Notes under the pieces: generated by a model
What the model saw: the letters and a program-made list of their open reading frames with translations, nothing else
What the model was told of the DNA's origin: nothing
Databases searched by the model: none
Shown here: positions 1-11,496 of the stretch, one piece after another
How positions within the stretch are numbered: the stretch's first letter is position 1
How the letters are laid out: every line of letters begins with the position of its first letter
Program-made: the position numbers and the translations under genes
NCBI GenBank assembly: GCA_905183005.1
Contig: CAJJDO010000028.1
Location: 372,001-436,000 of the forward strand
DNA from: Paramecium pentaurelia
Lineage: Eukaryota; Ciliophora; Oligohymenophorea; Peniculida; Parameciidae
Reading direction: 5' to 3'
DNA: 64,000 nucleotides

Positions 1-1
1 T

Positions 2-351
2 TATACTATTTCTGTCAAACCTAAACATCCTGTATTAAAAATACATAAAGGAGCATTTAATTTAAAATGCACTACCAATAGAGATCCAGATAGATTGGTT
101 GAAGATTTGAAGAAATCAATGAATTAAATGCAAATCAAGATCTTATAAGTAGTTTATTCTTTAATAACCTATAGTAAAATGATCCTTATGAAATATTATG
201 TTAATTTAATCTCAACATTAAATTTGAAATTTCTATTAGATAGATCTACAATTGTGATAATTTATACTTATTGAAAGGTCATCATTTAAGTGGAGACTGG
301 AATACATATCAAGAAACTTTAAACAAATTTATTTAATTGTTACATTTTTGA
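2..351 (+). CDS. Protein kinase C-terminus with KA1 domain (5' truncated)
   Basis: Last 107 codons of a gene whose start lies left of the window. One 26-nt intron (149-174, GTAGTT...CTATAG) must be removed; the exons then read through to TGA at 349-351. The C-terminus has the shape of a kinase-associated-1 (KA1) domain: a basic N-terminal strand, a conserved stretch around RDPDRLVEDLKKSMNQMQ, then LKGHHLSGDWNTYQETLNKF and a terminal LLHF. In MARK, KIN1 and AMPK-type kinases, KA1 lies at the extreme C-terminus and binds acidic lipids or the kinase core. The kinase domain itself is not visible, so the subfamily is inferred from this domain only. Confidence 0.7.
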
Positions 352-401
352 ATTTTCACATTCCTTTTTTATTAGTTAAAATAAAAAATTATTAAAAAAA
401 T

Positions 402-674
402 ATGAGTGATGTGATAGGGCCACATTTAACTAATTTTGTACCTCTATCGCTATTGAATAGAACATTGATTGAAGATGAAATGGAATAATCTTAAAACTAT
501 ACAACACAATATCAATCATAATAAATTATCAATCACATAAAAAAAACTATTAGATTTAATGAAGATATAGCTGTGTTATATTTTTCTTAATCAGATCCTG
601 TTAAATCAATCTCAAAGTCTTTAAAATCAATCAAAATTTAGTCTTCTATGAAATGGGTTAACCCATCGATCTGA
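402..674 (+). CDS. Small protein with RVxF-like motif, tandem paralogue 1
   Basis: Intronless 90-residue ORF beginning 50 bp after the KA1 kinase stop. I do not recognise a named family. It shares with the next gene a core made of a basic run followed by (K/R)-x-I/V-x-F-N (here KKTIRFNEDI), an aromatic/hydrophobic strand, a S/T-rich helix-like segment and a C-terminal WVNP-x-I motif (KWVNPSI). The KTIRF element fits the loose RVxF consensus used by many proteins to dock on protein phosphatase 1; that function is inference. The N-terminal 40 residues are polar and glutamine-rich, with no signal peptide or membrane segment. Confidence 0.65.
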
Positions 675-718
675 TTTGAATATATATTTTAGTTCTTTTT
701 ATAAGAAAAAATAATAAT

Positions 719-1066
719 ATGATCTAATTTAATTCAAGTCCTCTCATTGGACCTAAATCAATATTTATGTAACCTCTAGAATCTTATAAAAATCATGATA
801 TTGATGACACTTAATGCACTGATGACTTTAATAATAAATTCATATCATAAACCAACAACTCTTTCTAAGAAACTCCATATAATTAGAATGAGGGCAGTAA
901 TTAAAGAAAATAAACTAAGAAAAAGGTTAAATTTAATCTAAATATCGTATACTGTTAATTTAATCAGAAAGAGCCTGCTATTGCTATTGGAAAACTAGTT
1001 TAAAAGTTAATAAATTAGAAACCTCATTTAGAATGGGTAAATCCATAGATCTCAAAAATAGAATGA
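719..1066 (+). CDS. Small protein with RVxF-like motif, tandem paralogue 2
   Basis: Intronless 115-residue ORF, same strand and 44 bp downstream of its paralogue. The C-terminal half aligns by eye with the upstream gene: KKKVKFNLNI matches KKTIRFNEDI, then a hydrophobic strand, a short helix and LEWVNPQI matching MKWVNPSI. The first 60 residues are divergent, disordered-looking and rich in N, S, D and Q. Both proteins start with a segment containing IGP (VIGPHLTN and LIGPKSIF). KVKF again fits an RVxF-type phosphatase-1 docking motif. The adjacency and shared ends indicate a local tandem duplication. Function unknown. Confidence 0.65.
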
Positions 1067-1530
1067 TTTTAAATTTCACATTTATACTTTTCTTTACAAT
1101 TCTAATTCAATAATGAATTATATCATACAAAACATATAGGAAATTTTTGATAACTTTCCAAATTATTTATGCCGTTTTTAATAACTTTTAACAAAAAGGA
1201 GATTAAAATTAGATTGCCAATTCACTTTTTAAGACATAATAATATTAATGAATCTTAATCATTTATATTAATATGATTAAAAATTTCAGCATTAATTAAA
1301 TCAATTTAATGATACAACCTCTGAATGAAATTAATTTATTTAAAAAAATCTTAAAATCAAACAGTATCATTTTATAATGATTTCAACAATATTTATACTA
1401 ATGATAACTTAAATTCTAAAAATTATAAACCTATCTAATATAAAATACTCTATATAATATATTTCAATCTATGCAGCAGTATATATATATATATAAAATA
1501 TTTATAATTTATCAAATTGATTTTATATAT
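1067..1530. other. Intergenic, convergent gene ends
   Basis: AT-rich spacer between a plus-strand stop and the minus-strand Rab stop. It contains a short (TA)n run near 1483-1496. I see no ORF or RNA gene in it. Confidence 0.6.
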
Positions 1531-2288
1531 TCAACATTAACATTATTAACTTTCTTTAGCCTTTTCATCACCTTTTTTTTACCATAAATTAACATTTTGT
1601 TATCTATCTTCTTATTTATTATCTACATAGGAATTATTTTCATAGGAACTATTTTTTGTTTATAATGATGTTTACTAAATATTTAAATAAAATACTTTTT
1701 ATTATTTTCTTCTATCTTTTTTATCTTAAACTTGTTAATCTCTTTTAGCCATTAATTTAATTGCAATTTTTTTAAAGGCTTCCTCAACTCCATCAGCAGT
1801 CTTAGCACTTGTTTCAAAGAACATCATATTTCTTTTTTAAGCATACTCTTGAACTCTTTCACTTTAAACCTATTTTGTATTTAAATCTGATTTATTTCCC
1901 AATAATAAAAGTTCTGCATTTTTTTCAGCATAACTCTCAATTTCATTCAACCAAAATTTTTCAATATCATCAAATGATTATTAACATGTTGTGTCATAAA
2001 CAATAACAATTCTATGATTGAATTATAAATTAGGTACGCATCAGCTCCTTTATAATAAGCATTAGTAATTGTTCTAAATCTCTCTTATCCAGCAGTATCC
2101 CAAATTTATAATTTTAAACCTTTATTATCTACTTTTAATGTTTTGAATCTAAAATCAACTCCAATTGTTGTTATATAGTTTTCACTAAAAGTATCATCAG
2201 CAAATCTTAATAAAAGAGCAGACTTTCCAACTCCACTATTACCTATTATAACTAATTTGAACAAATAATCATATTCTCTGTTGGCCAT
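1531..2288 (-). CDS. Rab-family small GTPase (Rab1/Rab8-like)
   Basis: About 236 residues, a membrane-traffic GTPase. All G-motifs are visible: P-loop GNSGVGKS near residue 16, TTIGVDF switch I, WDTAGQERFRTIT switch II, GNKSDL for guanine specificity and ETSAK. The effector region is of the Rab1/Rab8 type. The protein ends in CQC, a di-cysteine geranylgeranylation signal. Two introns: 2012-2037 (26 nt, certain because it breaks the frame inside GADA-IVIVYD) and 1675-1695 (21 nt, in frame, likely but optional). Without the second intron the variable tail is seven residues longer. The tail before the prenyl site is long and rich in N, Q and K. Confidence 0.9.
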
Positions 2289-2436
2289 TTAAACTAATTT
2301 TAATATAATAATTATATATCAAAATATTTGAATTTTATATATAATTATATAAATATACAATATATATAAACAATTCAAATGTAGATATATAATAAATAAA
2401 AATCTAAAGATTAAGATAAAATTATAGTTATATGAA

Positions 2437-3714
2437 TCAATCCTATTAATGCAAATCCTCTCTATTAATTTTTTATTCTTATATTAACTAATCAATTTCA
2501 TTCTTTTCAAACCACTTTATTCTTTTTCCTTCATTCCATTCTCCAACTTTTACTTCTTTATTTTATAAATAATAGATTCCAATTCCATGTTATCTTCCTA
2601 AAAAATTTTATTCATAATATTACCTTATATCCAAGTTCCTATATATTTTCTACCATCAGCCCATTCAAATACTCCTTTACCATGCTTTTTATCTTCTTCA
2701 TATTCCTACAATATAAATGAAAATCATTACACCAGTATATTTACGACCATCCTACCAAATAATCTATCCTTTTCCATGCATTTTATTCTTCTTCCATTAA
2801 CCTTTATAAACTCTTTTATCTGGCCAAATATAGGTTCCTTCTCCATGTATGTCATTTTGGAGAAACTCACCTTAAAATATTGATTAAATCTATACCATCA
2901 TATCGTGAACCATCAGCAAAATTGAGTATACCTTTTCCATGTTTTTTACCTTCAAAATATTAACCTTCATATTTAGCTCCATCTGGCCAATTTTCAACTC
3001 CTTTACCATGTTATTTATCATTTTCCCACTAGAAATAGAATTTAATTTTACCTCTCCTTCATATTTGGCACCATTTACATGTACATATGTTCCTTTACCA
3101 TTAGCTTTATCATTTTTCCATTCTCCATCATAAACATCTCCATCTGCATGAGTCAATCTACCCTATATATAATAGTTTAATTTTACTCTTCCTGAAGACT
3201 TATCTTCAACCCATTCTCCTTCATAAATTGAACCATCTGGCCATTTTTATTTTCCATATCCATCTCTCATACCATTTTTCCACTCTCCTTCATAAACAGC
3301 ACCAGACTCTAGTTATATTGGAGGTAACTTCTTTCTTTCAGTGCAATTCATAGTACTTTTAATGAGGTCATTTCCTTCTTGATTACTTGCTACATTCATA
3401 CTAACTGAATGGTTTGCAGATATATTTAATTATTTATCTTATTCTAATGATTTTTTTGAATTTTCATCAACATTCTTAGTAGGAGCTTCTTTTGCAGATT
3501 CTTTTTTTTGTTCTTTTTTTGAATCTTTCTTTTATTTTTATTATTCTTAATCAATATTAAATCTTTCATGTTCTTTAACTTAAACCTTTTATTCTTCTTT
3601 TTTTTGATCATTTTCTTATTTATTAGACTTAGGTTTTGCTTTATCCTAAGTTAATTTCATTTCTGTATTATCATTTTCCTTATTAGCACAACAAGATTAG
3701 CAACTTGCCCCCAT
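2437..3714 (-). CDS. MORN-repeat protein, likely N-myristoylated
   Basis: 392 residues with four introns (3029-3051, 2871-2895, 2706-2730, 2598-2623). The N-terminus MGASCQSCC has glycine 2 for myristoylation and flanking cysteines for palmitoylation, a typical membrane anchor in ciliates. Residues about 10-140 are charged and low-complexity (K/E/Q). From about 145 on there are roughly nine MORN repeats, such as YEGEWKNGMRDGYGK, YDGEWKNDKANGKGTY and YKGQWKKNKMHGKG. MORN proteins bind lipids and scaffold cortical or ciliary structures, which fits a lipidated protein of the cell cortex. One intron (2871-2895) ends in AAG rather than TAG, the rarer acceptor. Confidence 0.85.
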
Positions 3715-3947
3715 TATGTTATTTTTGTTATATTATAATTAATAATATTTATTTTAACAAGTTTTTTAATTAGCAAATTAAAAGTAAGACTCTTTATATA
3801 TATACATATTTTTAATTTGATGTTAAGTGTTAAGTGTTATAAGATATAGGTTTAAGTTTTAAATTTTATGAACTGAATAAAATCAAAAAAAATAAAATAC
3901 ATTTTTTAATCATAAAAAAATTAACAAAACTGACAATCAAACAATCC

Positions 3948-5490
3948 TCATTATTAAATTTGATTACAAGCTTTATTCAATTACTTAAGGCATATTTCCA
4001 ATGCTGATTCATCTTCATATCCCAATTCAACTAAAATAATTAGAATTTCTTATACTTACTTAACAAACTCTTATTGATATAATCACAAACCCTTTCTCTC
4101 TTTATTACTAACTCACAAGTTTCTCTCAAAGCAATTATTCTAATGTCATCATAACATAATTATCCCAAAATGTTTACAATTTTCATTTTAAAAGGATTTA
4201 ATTTCTCATCTACACATTCTACTTGGTAATGTAAATGTTATCAAATGTGTATATCCTAACTCTATAGCTTCTTAGATTTTGTCTTTTTTCAATAATCAAT
4301 AGATGAATGAAAATAGTTAATTCAATAAACTATTAAGCATATGGAGTATATTGGATTCCTTCATTTTTTGTAAATTCAGGTATCATTTCATTTAAAATAT
4401 CAAATAAATCACCTATCTTTCCTTCCCTTATAAATTTTTTAATTTCTTGGTTTAAATAATTAACATACTTCTTGATTGACTAGTTAATCTTTCATAAATG
4501 CCTATTCTGCTATTTAATTAAGTTCATTATTATTTTCCTATTCATCTAAATAAAACCCGCTGACCTTTCTTTCAATAGATGTTATTTATTAAAAATTAGG
4601 ACTCTACAATCCACTTAATTTTCTTTTTGAAGCAGACATAGGTGTCATTTATAGATTTTAGTTTCTTTTTAAATCACCTTTAAATTGCTATTCTTCTTCA
4701 TATATCATATCATCTTGTTTTTTTTCAATTCTCATATTCTCATTTTCTTAAAGAGAACTTTCTTTCTCAAATTACTTTTAAGAATTTATGCATCCATAAC
4801 TCCATAAATATTCTTAATTAATAAGATGAAGACTATAAGGTGAAAAATCTTATTTATTAATCTCTTATATTGTTTCATGCTTTTCCTTTTATAACATTTT
4901 TTGATGATCATAAATCATAGGACTTGCTCCTAAGTTGAACTATAAAACCACAACATCTCTATCAAACTACTTTTGGATATAAAGGTTCTTTAAAATAAAC
5001 TTTGATTTTTTATAAACTTTGAATTCCATTGTGTGTTAAGAAGACTCCTGATTTATGAATCCACATCCTACAATATCATCTTATTTGTATGGATTTCATT
5101 TTTTAATCAATCTCTTGTTTTTTGATAACTACTTTTCCATCTGAATAATATTCTATACTCCCCCCAAAAAAACCCAAAGTTTGATTGATTTAACAATTAT
5201 TAAATGCCAATCCAATAGATATTAAACTAAATTTATTTATTATAAAATACTTCTTAGAGTTTACTTTTTTTAGGATTTTAACTTCAAAATAATAGAATGA
5301 GGAAGAGATAGCTTAGTTCTTTTTACAAGCTTGCAAGTTCGAGAGTATTTGTGTTAGGTGAATATTTCACTGTGAGTCCATCATTTTCTTATATGATATT
5401 TTACTGCTTTCTTCTATTAAGTTTTGCATTTGTTAGAGTGCTGAAATCTTGTAATTTCAAAACCGAATTTATATAAGGTTCTACTTGCAT
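3948..5490 (-). pseudogene. RanBPM-type (SPRY-CTLH-CRA) gene with many frameshifts
   Basis: Reading from the ATG at 5490, successive fragments in different frames give the domain order of RanBPM/Gid1-type E3-ligase scaffolds. They are an N-terminal NDGLTVKYSP segment, a SPRY domain (YYFEVKI, SIGLAFN, DDIVGCGF, GVFLTHNG, LYPKVV, VVLQFNLGASP), a CTLH helix (NYLNQEIKKFIREGKIGDLF) and a CRA region (LCYDDIRIIALRETCELVIK, ending VELGYEDESALEICLKQLN). The frame changes about seven times, for example near TTTGATAG between LYPKVV and DRDVVV, and no GT-AG intron of normal size repairs these breaks. One normal 29-nt intron remains near the 3' end. Neighbouring genes are intact, so I read this as a decayed paralogue rather than poor sequence. 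Confidence 0.75.
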
Positions 5491-5764
5491 ATATTTTTAA
5501 TTAAATTAATGAAAATATTATATATATAGCCTATCTATCTTTCTATAATTATAATAATATAATTTCTATAATATATAAATTACTATTCATAACATTATGT
5601 AATTAAGTAATATTTTCAAAGTGTTAAATATTTAGTCCCTAAATACCCTTATAAAATTTGAATCAAAAATAGTATTAGCTTTATAGATGCAAAGAAGTAA
5701 TAGTCTGAATCTAAATTCTAAATTGTAATTATTGCGAATTCTATGATGGCAAATAATGATAAAA

Positions 5765-8700
5765 TCATATTATTAATAGTGGAACAGAAGTTAAATATTA
5801 AAAAGTTCTTTCCATAATATTTCTTCTGTGGATTTAATAACTATAAATAATATTTAATGATTTTACCCAAAATACTAATACTAATTCAGTAATTAATTAT
5901 GAGAAGGGAAATAAAGTTATTTACACAATTGCTTCAACAATATAAAAACGATAAATATATTTTTAATCTATAATAGTTTCATCTAAAAAATCAACTATCA
6001 ATTCTAATACATAAATTACATAAAGTGTAATTTAAATTATACATAAAATAACTAAAACTGAAGTCAACATTCTCTCATTTTTGAAATCTCTGTAACGTAG
6101 AAAATAAGCAAATATTATTGTGATTATTCTTTTAATTCTAATCCATAATATATTACATTTATTTATTTTTTATGAATTATTATCTTCTTCTTCTTCCAAA
6201 TCAAACTTTTATGTAATTAAAGGTGTAAGTATACCATCAGCTTCTATTTTCCTTTACATTTACATTTTTAAATTGTTCAATTCTTCTTTGTCTTCTTCAT
6301 ATCTTTAATATGTAGTTATTTATTTATTTATATCATTGATTGTATTTATTATTATCTAATTATCATAATATCTCTTGACATTAAAATCTTATTTTTCAAA
6401 GTTAACTGATACTTTAATCTAATATTCTGATTTGTAATTTACAATATAATGAAGTTCTCTCAAAGTTTATTAAAAATCCAATAGCTTCTATGTTGTTAAT
6501 ATAATTAAAGATGATTATTGAATTCCTAGAATATGAAAACATATATCTAACAAAATTTGTTTTTTGTTGAATATCTCTCTATTGCTTTCATCTATAAATT
6601 CAAATAAAGAAAAACAATTCTTTATAAATTCAGCATTTCCCTTTCTAATATCTATTTATAACATTAATAAATTGAATTTTGTAATGAATTCATCAAATGT
6701 ACGTATTTCCTCTTCATCATTTTCAGATAATAATACATCTGACTCTCCATCATCTATTGTCACAAATATCTTCTATTTTTCAAATGACATCTTCATAGAT
6801 TTTACTAAAGGATCTTTTAAATTGATTTGCCAAGGAAATAAAAAATCTCCATCACCTTATAAAACCAAAGAAATTGGAAATTGAGTTGATTTATTCCAAT
6901 CTAATATATTATTATTATAATTTAAAACATCAATATATGCTAATGTATAATCTGAACTAAATGATAGTTTTAGACAATAAATATTAAATTTATTATTCTT
7001 TGACATAAAATTTAAGATCTACTTAGATTTTTTCTTTTAATAGTATTTTAATAATATAAAATAAAAAGGAAAGTACCAAATTTTTAATAATAACAATGAG
7101 ACTTATTACAATTTTGTATATATTCCAATAGAATTAATATTCTAAACTATATTATTGATATAGTATTAATCTAGTTAAGTATGTAATGGTAAATGCCATG
7201 GAGTATTAGGAGTATTATTGCCTTAAACATATAGTCTTCTAACATAGTAAGGAAGATCTTCAGGTAGAAATTTTGGATCTTCAGATGCTGCTTCAAATAA
7301 ATTTGGATTTTCTTAAAAGTCTGTAAATGATATTATAGTAGAATGGCTTACTTTATGATTAGAAATTCTCTCTTATAAACAGAGAAATATTATAAAATTT
7401 ACTATTAACAATCCAATAAAAAAACTAATTCCAAATAATACAATTTCACCTCCAGATTATCTAACAAAATTATACACAACACATTATTATTTATCTAGAA
7501 TTTTACCAGGTTTGCATGATTTAATTTTACATATAGGACTAATAGATAATTCATAAATATTAACATCATCATCATAATTAATGCATCTTTTACATTCTCC
7601 AACACTAGACAAATAAGCATAAAAGCCTGATGGACACTAAATACATTTTGAATCTTATCTATTTATTCCAAAACCTTAAGGACACTCATAATAATATATT
7701 GTTCCTTATGAAGAATTAAATCCTGTAGTTATTTTTAGATTATGATTCATTGGATCATCAAAAAATATTCTCCCTCCACTTCCTTTACCACTTATTTTTG
7801 ATCCTTAACCACCTTCAGCTGATATGAGTCCTTTTCCAAATAACTTACCTCTTAATTATATTGATCCTCCAGATCCCCCACCATATATAATATAATCATC
7901 TCTTTAAGAAGATTCTCCATTTGCTTCAATTATCCCATCTATTATAATATTGACACTCTAAAAATAGATAACTCCTCCTCCATATCCTCCAAAGTAATTT
8001 CCACCTCCTCCAGAACCCTCAAATAATGGATTAAAAGGATTTCCATATGCTTATCTTGGTATTAACTTTTAACATTATTCATTAAAATCATTCACTTCTG
8101 ATTTTGGTCTTTCACCAAAACCTCCATGACTACCTCCAGATGAACCACATTTTAAAGTATATGATAACATCCAATCATAAAATCCACAACCATATCCTTA
8201 TTATTCTTTACAACCTAAACCAGATGCATAAACTATAGAATTTGAATCAATTGTTATATTAGATTTATTAGCATAAACACCTATACTACTTCCATATAAT
8301 TATGTATTTTACAATAATACTTCATCAGATGCTATACCAAGAGTGAAATTCTCATCTAAATTAATTGGAATTCTCTAAAATGATTTTATGTCTATAATTG
8401 AACTTTTATTACAATAGCCTTAGTTACATTGACAATCAGCACCTAGACATTTAAAAAAATGGCATTATATTAAAGAGTTTTCTAATTTAACATAATCAGA
8501 ATAAATCATCAAAAGATTTGTATTCATTACAACATCCTTCAATAATAGAGTTTTTGCTGTAAATTAAACTTTTTCAAATAAAACAAAGTCTATATCTTAA
8601 AGTAAGATTTGTTATCCATTAAATATTAAATCTACAATGTATTCTCCAATATTTTATTAAAATATTGAAGATTATATACTCATAATTTATGCTATTAAAG

Positions 8701-8905
8701 AGTATTATTCAACAGAGGATTAATGATTTTCAATATTGAAAATAACATTAATCATAGTAATATTTTGAAAGTTCCATGTAGTTTATTGAAATAATAATGC
8801 TTCACAATCTTTTATGATACAATTATCTTGATTAAAACAATCTAAATATTATTATTAGCAATCTTAAAGAGTAAATGCAATTTAAATATAAATGAGTAGG
8901 AACAT
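5765..8905 (-). CDS. Large secretory-pathway membrane protein with Gly-rich and Cys-rich domains
   Basis: Intronless, 1046 residues. A signal peptide (MFLLIYIQIAFTLQDC) is followed by a beta-rich extracellular region, a glycine-rich block (about residues 245-370; GSGGGGNYFGGYGGGV), and a cysteine-rich segment (CPQGFGI, KCIQCPSGFYAYL, GECKRC) like GCC2/GCC3 or ephrin-receptor-like repeats. Transmembrane helices lie near residues 488-510 and 597-617, with further hydrophobic segments at about 950-1010. The intracellular region between has acidic and coiled stretches. Multi-spanning surface proteins of this layout are common in ciliates and mostly uncharacterised. It is divergently arranged with the mitochondrial carrier, 176 bp away. 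The 5' part occurs again at 9348-10041 because of an assembly join. Confidence 0.8.
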
Positions 8906-9081
8906 TTTTATAATTTTATTAAATAATTATATGATTGTAGTTAAACAGTTAATATATATGTATTTATCTTAATCACTTTTAGAAACTCTCACTTTTTTGT
9001 AATAATGTCGTTTCATATAAAAGCTAAATTAATCTGATCCATAGATAAATTTTTTTTTAAAGAATTAAGCTATTTTCATAT

Positions 9082-9346
9082 ATGGGAGATTACATTAAAG
9101 CCTTAATTGAAACCTAAGTCATAGGAGCATTTAGAGTTGCATTAACAATGCCTTTAGAACATGTGTTAGACAGAATAAAGACTTATAAACAATCTAAATA
9201 AGGAATAACTTATATATAAGTAAAATAGTTGATTTAATCTTTAGAGTTATTTAGACATCAAAGGAGCAAGAGGATTGATAGGTTTATATGATGGCTTTTA
9301 TCCAAGCTTTCTGAGAAATATGGTGAAACAATATTATAGATGGCCT
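9082..9346 (+). pseudogene. Truncated copy of mitochondrial carrier 5' end (assembly duplicate)
   Basis: First 265 bases of the carrier gene (start MGDYIKALIETQVIGAFR, including its first intron), cut off by the n at 9347. The complete gene starts 1136 bases further on. This is probably not a separate gene. Confidence 0.85.
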
Positions 9347-9347
9347 N

Positions 9348-10041
9348 AACCTAAACCAGATGCATAAACTATAGAATTTGAATCAATTGTTATATTAGAT
9401 TTATTAGCATAAACACCTATACTACTTCCATATAATTATGTATTTTACAATAATACTTCATCAGATGCTATACCAAGAGTGAAATTCTCATCTAAATTAA
9501 TTGGAATTCTCTAAAATGATTTTATGTCTATAATTGAACTTTTATTACAATAGCCTTAGTTACATTGACAATCAGCACCTAGACATTTAAAAAAATGGCA
9601 TTATATTAAAGAGTTTTCTAATTTAACATAATCAGAATAAATCATCAAAAGATTTGTATTCATTACAACATCCTTCAATAATAGAGTTTTTGCTGTAAAT
9701 TAAACTTTTTCAAATAAAACAAAGTCTATATCTTAAAGTAAGATTTGTTATCCATTAAATATTAAATCTACAATGTATTCTCCAATATTTTATTAAAATA
9801 TTGAAGATTATATACTCATAATTTATGCTATTAAAGAGTATTATTCAACAGAGGATTAATGATTTTCAATATTGAAAATAACATTAATCATAGTAATATT
9901 TTGAAAGTTCCATGTAGTTTATTGAAATAATAATGCTTCACAATCTTTTATGATACAATTATCTTGATTAAAACAATCTAAATATTATTATTAGCAATCT
10001 TAAAGAGTAAATGCAATTTAAATATAAATGAGTAGGAACAT
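9348..10041 (-). pseudogene. Truncated copy of membrane-protein 5' end (assembly duplicate)
   Basis: Repeats the first 231 codons of the 5765-8905 gene, starting with MFLLIYIQIAFTL at 10041 and ending at the n. It exists only because of the duplicated overlap. Confidence 0.85.
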
Positions 10042-10217
10042 TTTTATAATTTTATTAAATAATTATATGATTGTAGTTAAACAGTTAATATATATGTATT
10101 TATCTTAATCACTTTTAGAAACTCTCACTTTTTTGTAATAATGTCGTTTCATATAAAAGCTAAATTAATCTGATCCATAGATAAATTTTTTTTTAAAGAA
10201 TTAAGCTATTTTCATAT

Positions 10218-11102
10218 ATGGGAGATTACATTAAAGCCTTAATTGAAACCTAAGTCATAGGAGCATTTAGAGTTGCATTAACAATGCCTTTAGAACATGT
10301 GTTAGACAGAATAAAGACTTATAAACAATCTAAATAAGGAATAACTTATATATAAGTAAAATAGTTGATTTAATCTTTAGAGTTATTTAGACATCAAAGG
10401 AGCAAGAGGATTGATAGGTTTATATGATGGCTTTTATCCAAGCTTTCTGAGAAATATGGTGAAACAATATTATAGATGGCCTATGATGATTTTCATTCCT
10501 TCTATGTTGAATGATCACATCCATAACTAATCAATAAATAAAATAATTACAGGAGCATCTATTGGATTATTTGAAAGTTGCATAATTACACCATTTGAGA
10601 GATTGAAAACATTGAAAATGACATCTATGGCTACAGGATTTGGTTATTTAAAATATATAACATTGGAATCTATTTATGTAGGATTTAGAATTCAAACAAC
10701 AAGATAAGTTGTATCATGGACAAATTATTTATATTGGGATCATAAAGTCCGTTATGCATTAAAAACAGATCCTGGATAACCTCTTTCTATAGTTAATTCA
10801 TTGATTGCTTCAACTTTGAGTAGCATTCTCAATATTTTAGCAGGTATGATTAATGATTTAATTAAGTGCATCCTTTTGATACAATTAAAACTTTGGTTTA
10901 GATGGAAGAAAATCATAATTATAGAAAAATCTCTTTGTATTAGTCTTTTAAGATTGTATATCAAAATTATGGTCTTGCAGGTTTATATGCAGGATGGTAA
11001 GCTAGAATTATAGCTTACTTTTGTCAAGCTCTTCTTACAACTCCCACTATAGATTACCTAGAAAGGAATTATGGTATTTCTAAAACTAAAAAATAATAAT
11101 GA
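10218..11102 (+). CDS. Mitochondrial carrier family (SLC25) protein
   Basis: 278 residues with two introns (10356-10380, 10844-10866). The threefold carrier layout is visible. The signature P-x-[DE]-x-x-[KR] is intact in repeat 2 (TPFERLKTL) and repeat 3 (HPFDTIKTLVQ) but degenerate in repeat 1 (MPLEHVLDRIK, with leucine where K/R is expected). G-L-x-x-x-Y-x-G elements (GLIGLYDGFYPSFLRN, GLAGLYAGWQARII) follow repeats 1 and 3. Carriers of this family exchange metabolites across the inner mitochondrial membrane. The weak first motif makes the substrate hard to guess, and a non-canonical member is possible. Confidence 0.85.
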
Positions 11103-11496
11103 TGAGATTATTCTCATATCAATTTCTATATGTAGGTTGTATAATTAATTAATTACTCAAATTATCAACCTTTATATTCTAATAAACTAATTATTTTCTT
11201 TTATAGTTTAATTTATTTATGTATACAAATTAATTTAACTATTCTTCTTTTTTTTAAGCAAATTTAATTGTTTAAGTTTGAACAATAAAAAGTTATTTAT
11301 TAATTCTTTATTTTATTTTTATTCACACTTATTATTTATTTAATATTATACATTCTAAATATTATCTTAAATATCCATAATTCTCTATTATTATATATGT
11401 GTATCAATAAAAATTATCATTACAATCTCAAAATGTCAAATTAGGTATCAAATTCTGAATCTTTAAATAATAGAATAATATTCATAATTTATTTTT
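11103..11496. other. Intergenic spacer
   Basis: AT-rich DNA with short T and A runs between two plus-strand genes. No ORF, tRNA or repeat of note seen. Confidence 0.55.

Larger units (their letters stand above)
8212..10482. repeat. 1135-bp direct duplication around a single N (9347)
   Basis: Bases 8212-9346 recur as 9348-10482 (offset 1136), separated only by one n. The copies are identical wherever I compared them and end exactly at the n. They cover the 5' part of the membrane-protein gene and the first exon of the carrier gene. This is the pattern of two contig ends that overlap but were joined with a gap symbol. Confidence 0.9.

Noticed and set aside
4441..4560. A long intron joining the SPRY and CTLH parts of the RanBPM-like gene
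   Set aside because: It would need about 77 nt, far above the 21-31 nt of all other introns here, and would not explain the other frame changes.
6564..6884. 106-codon plus-strand ORF
   Set aside because: Antisense to the long intronless membrane-protein frame (5765-8905), which has recognisable signal peptide, glycine-rich and TM segments.
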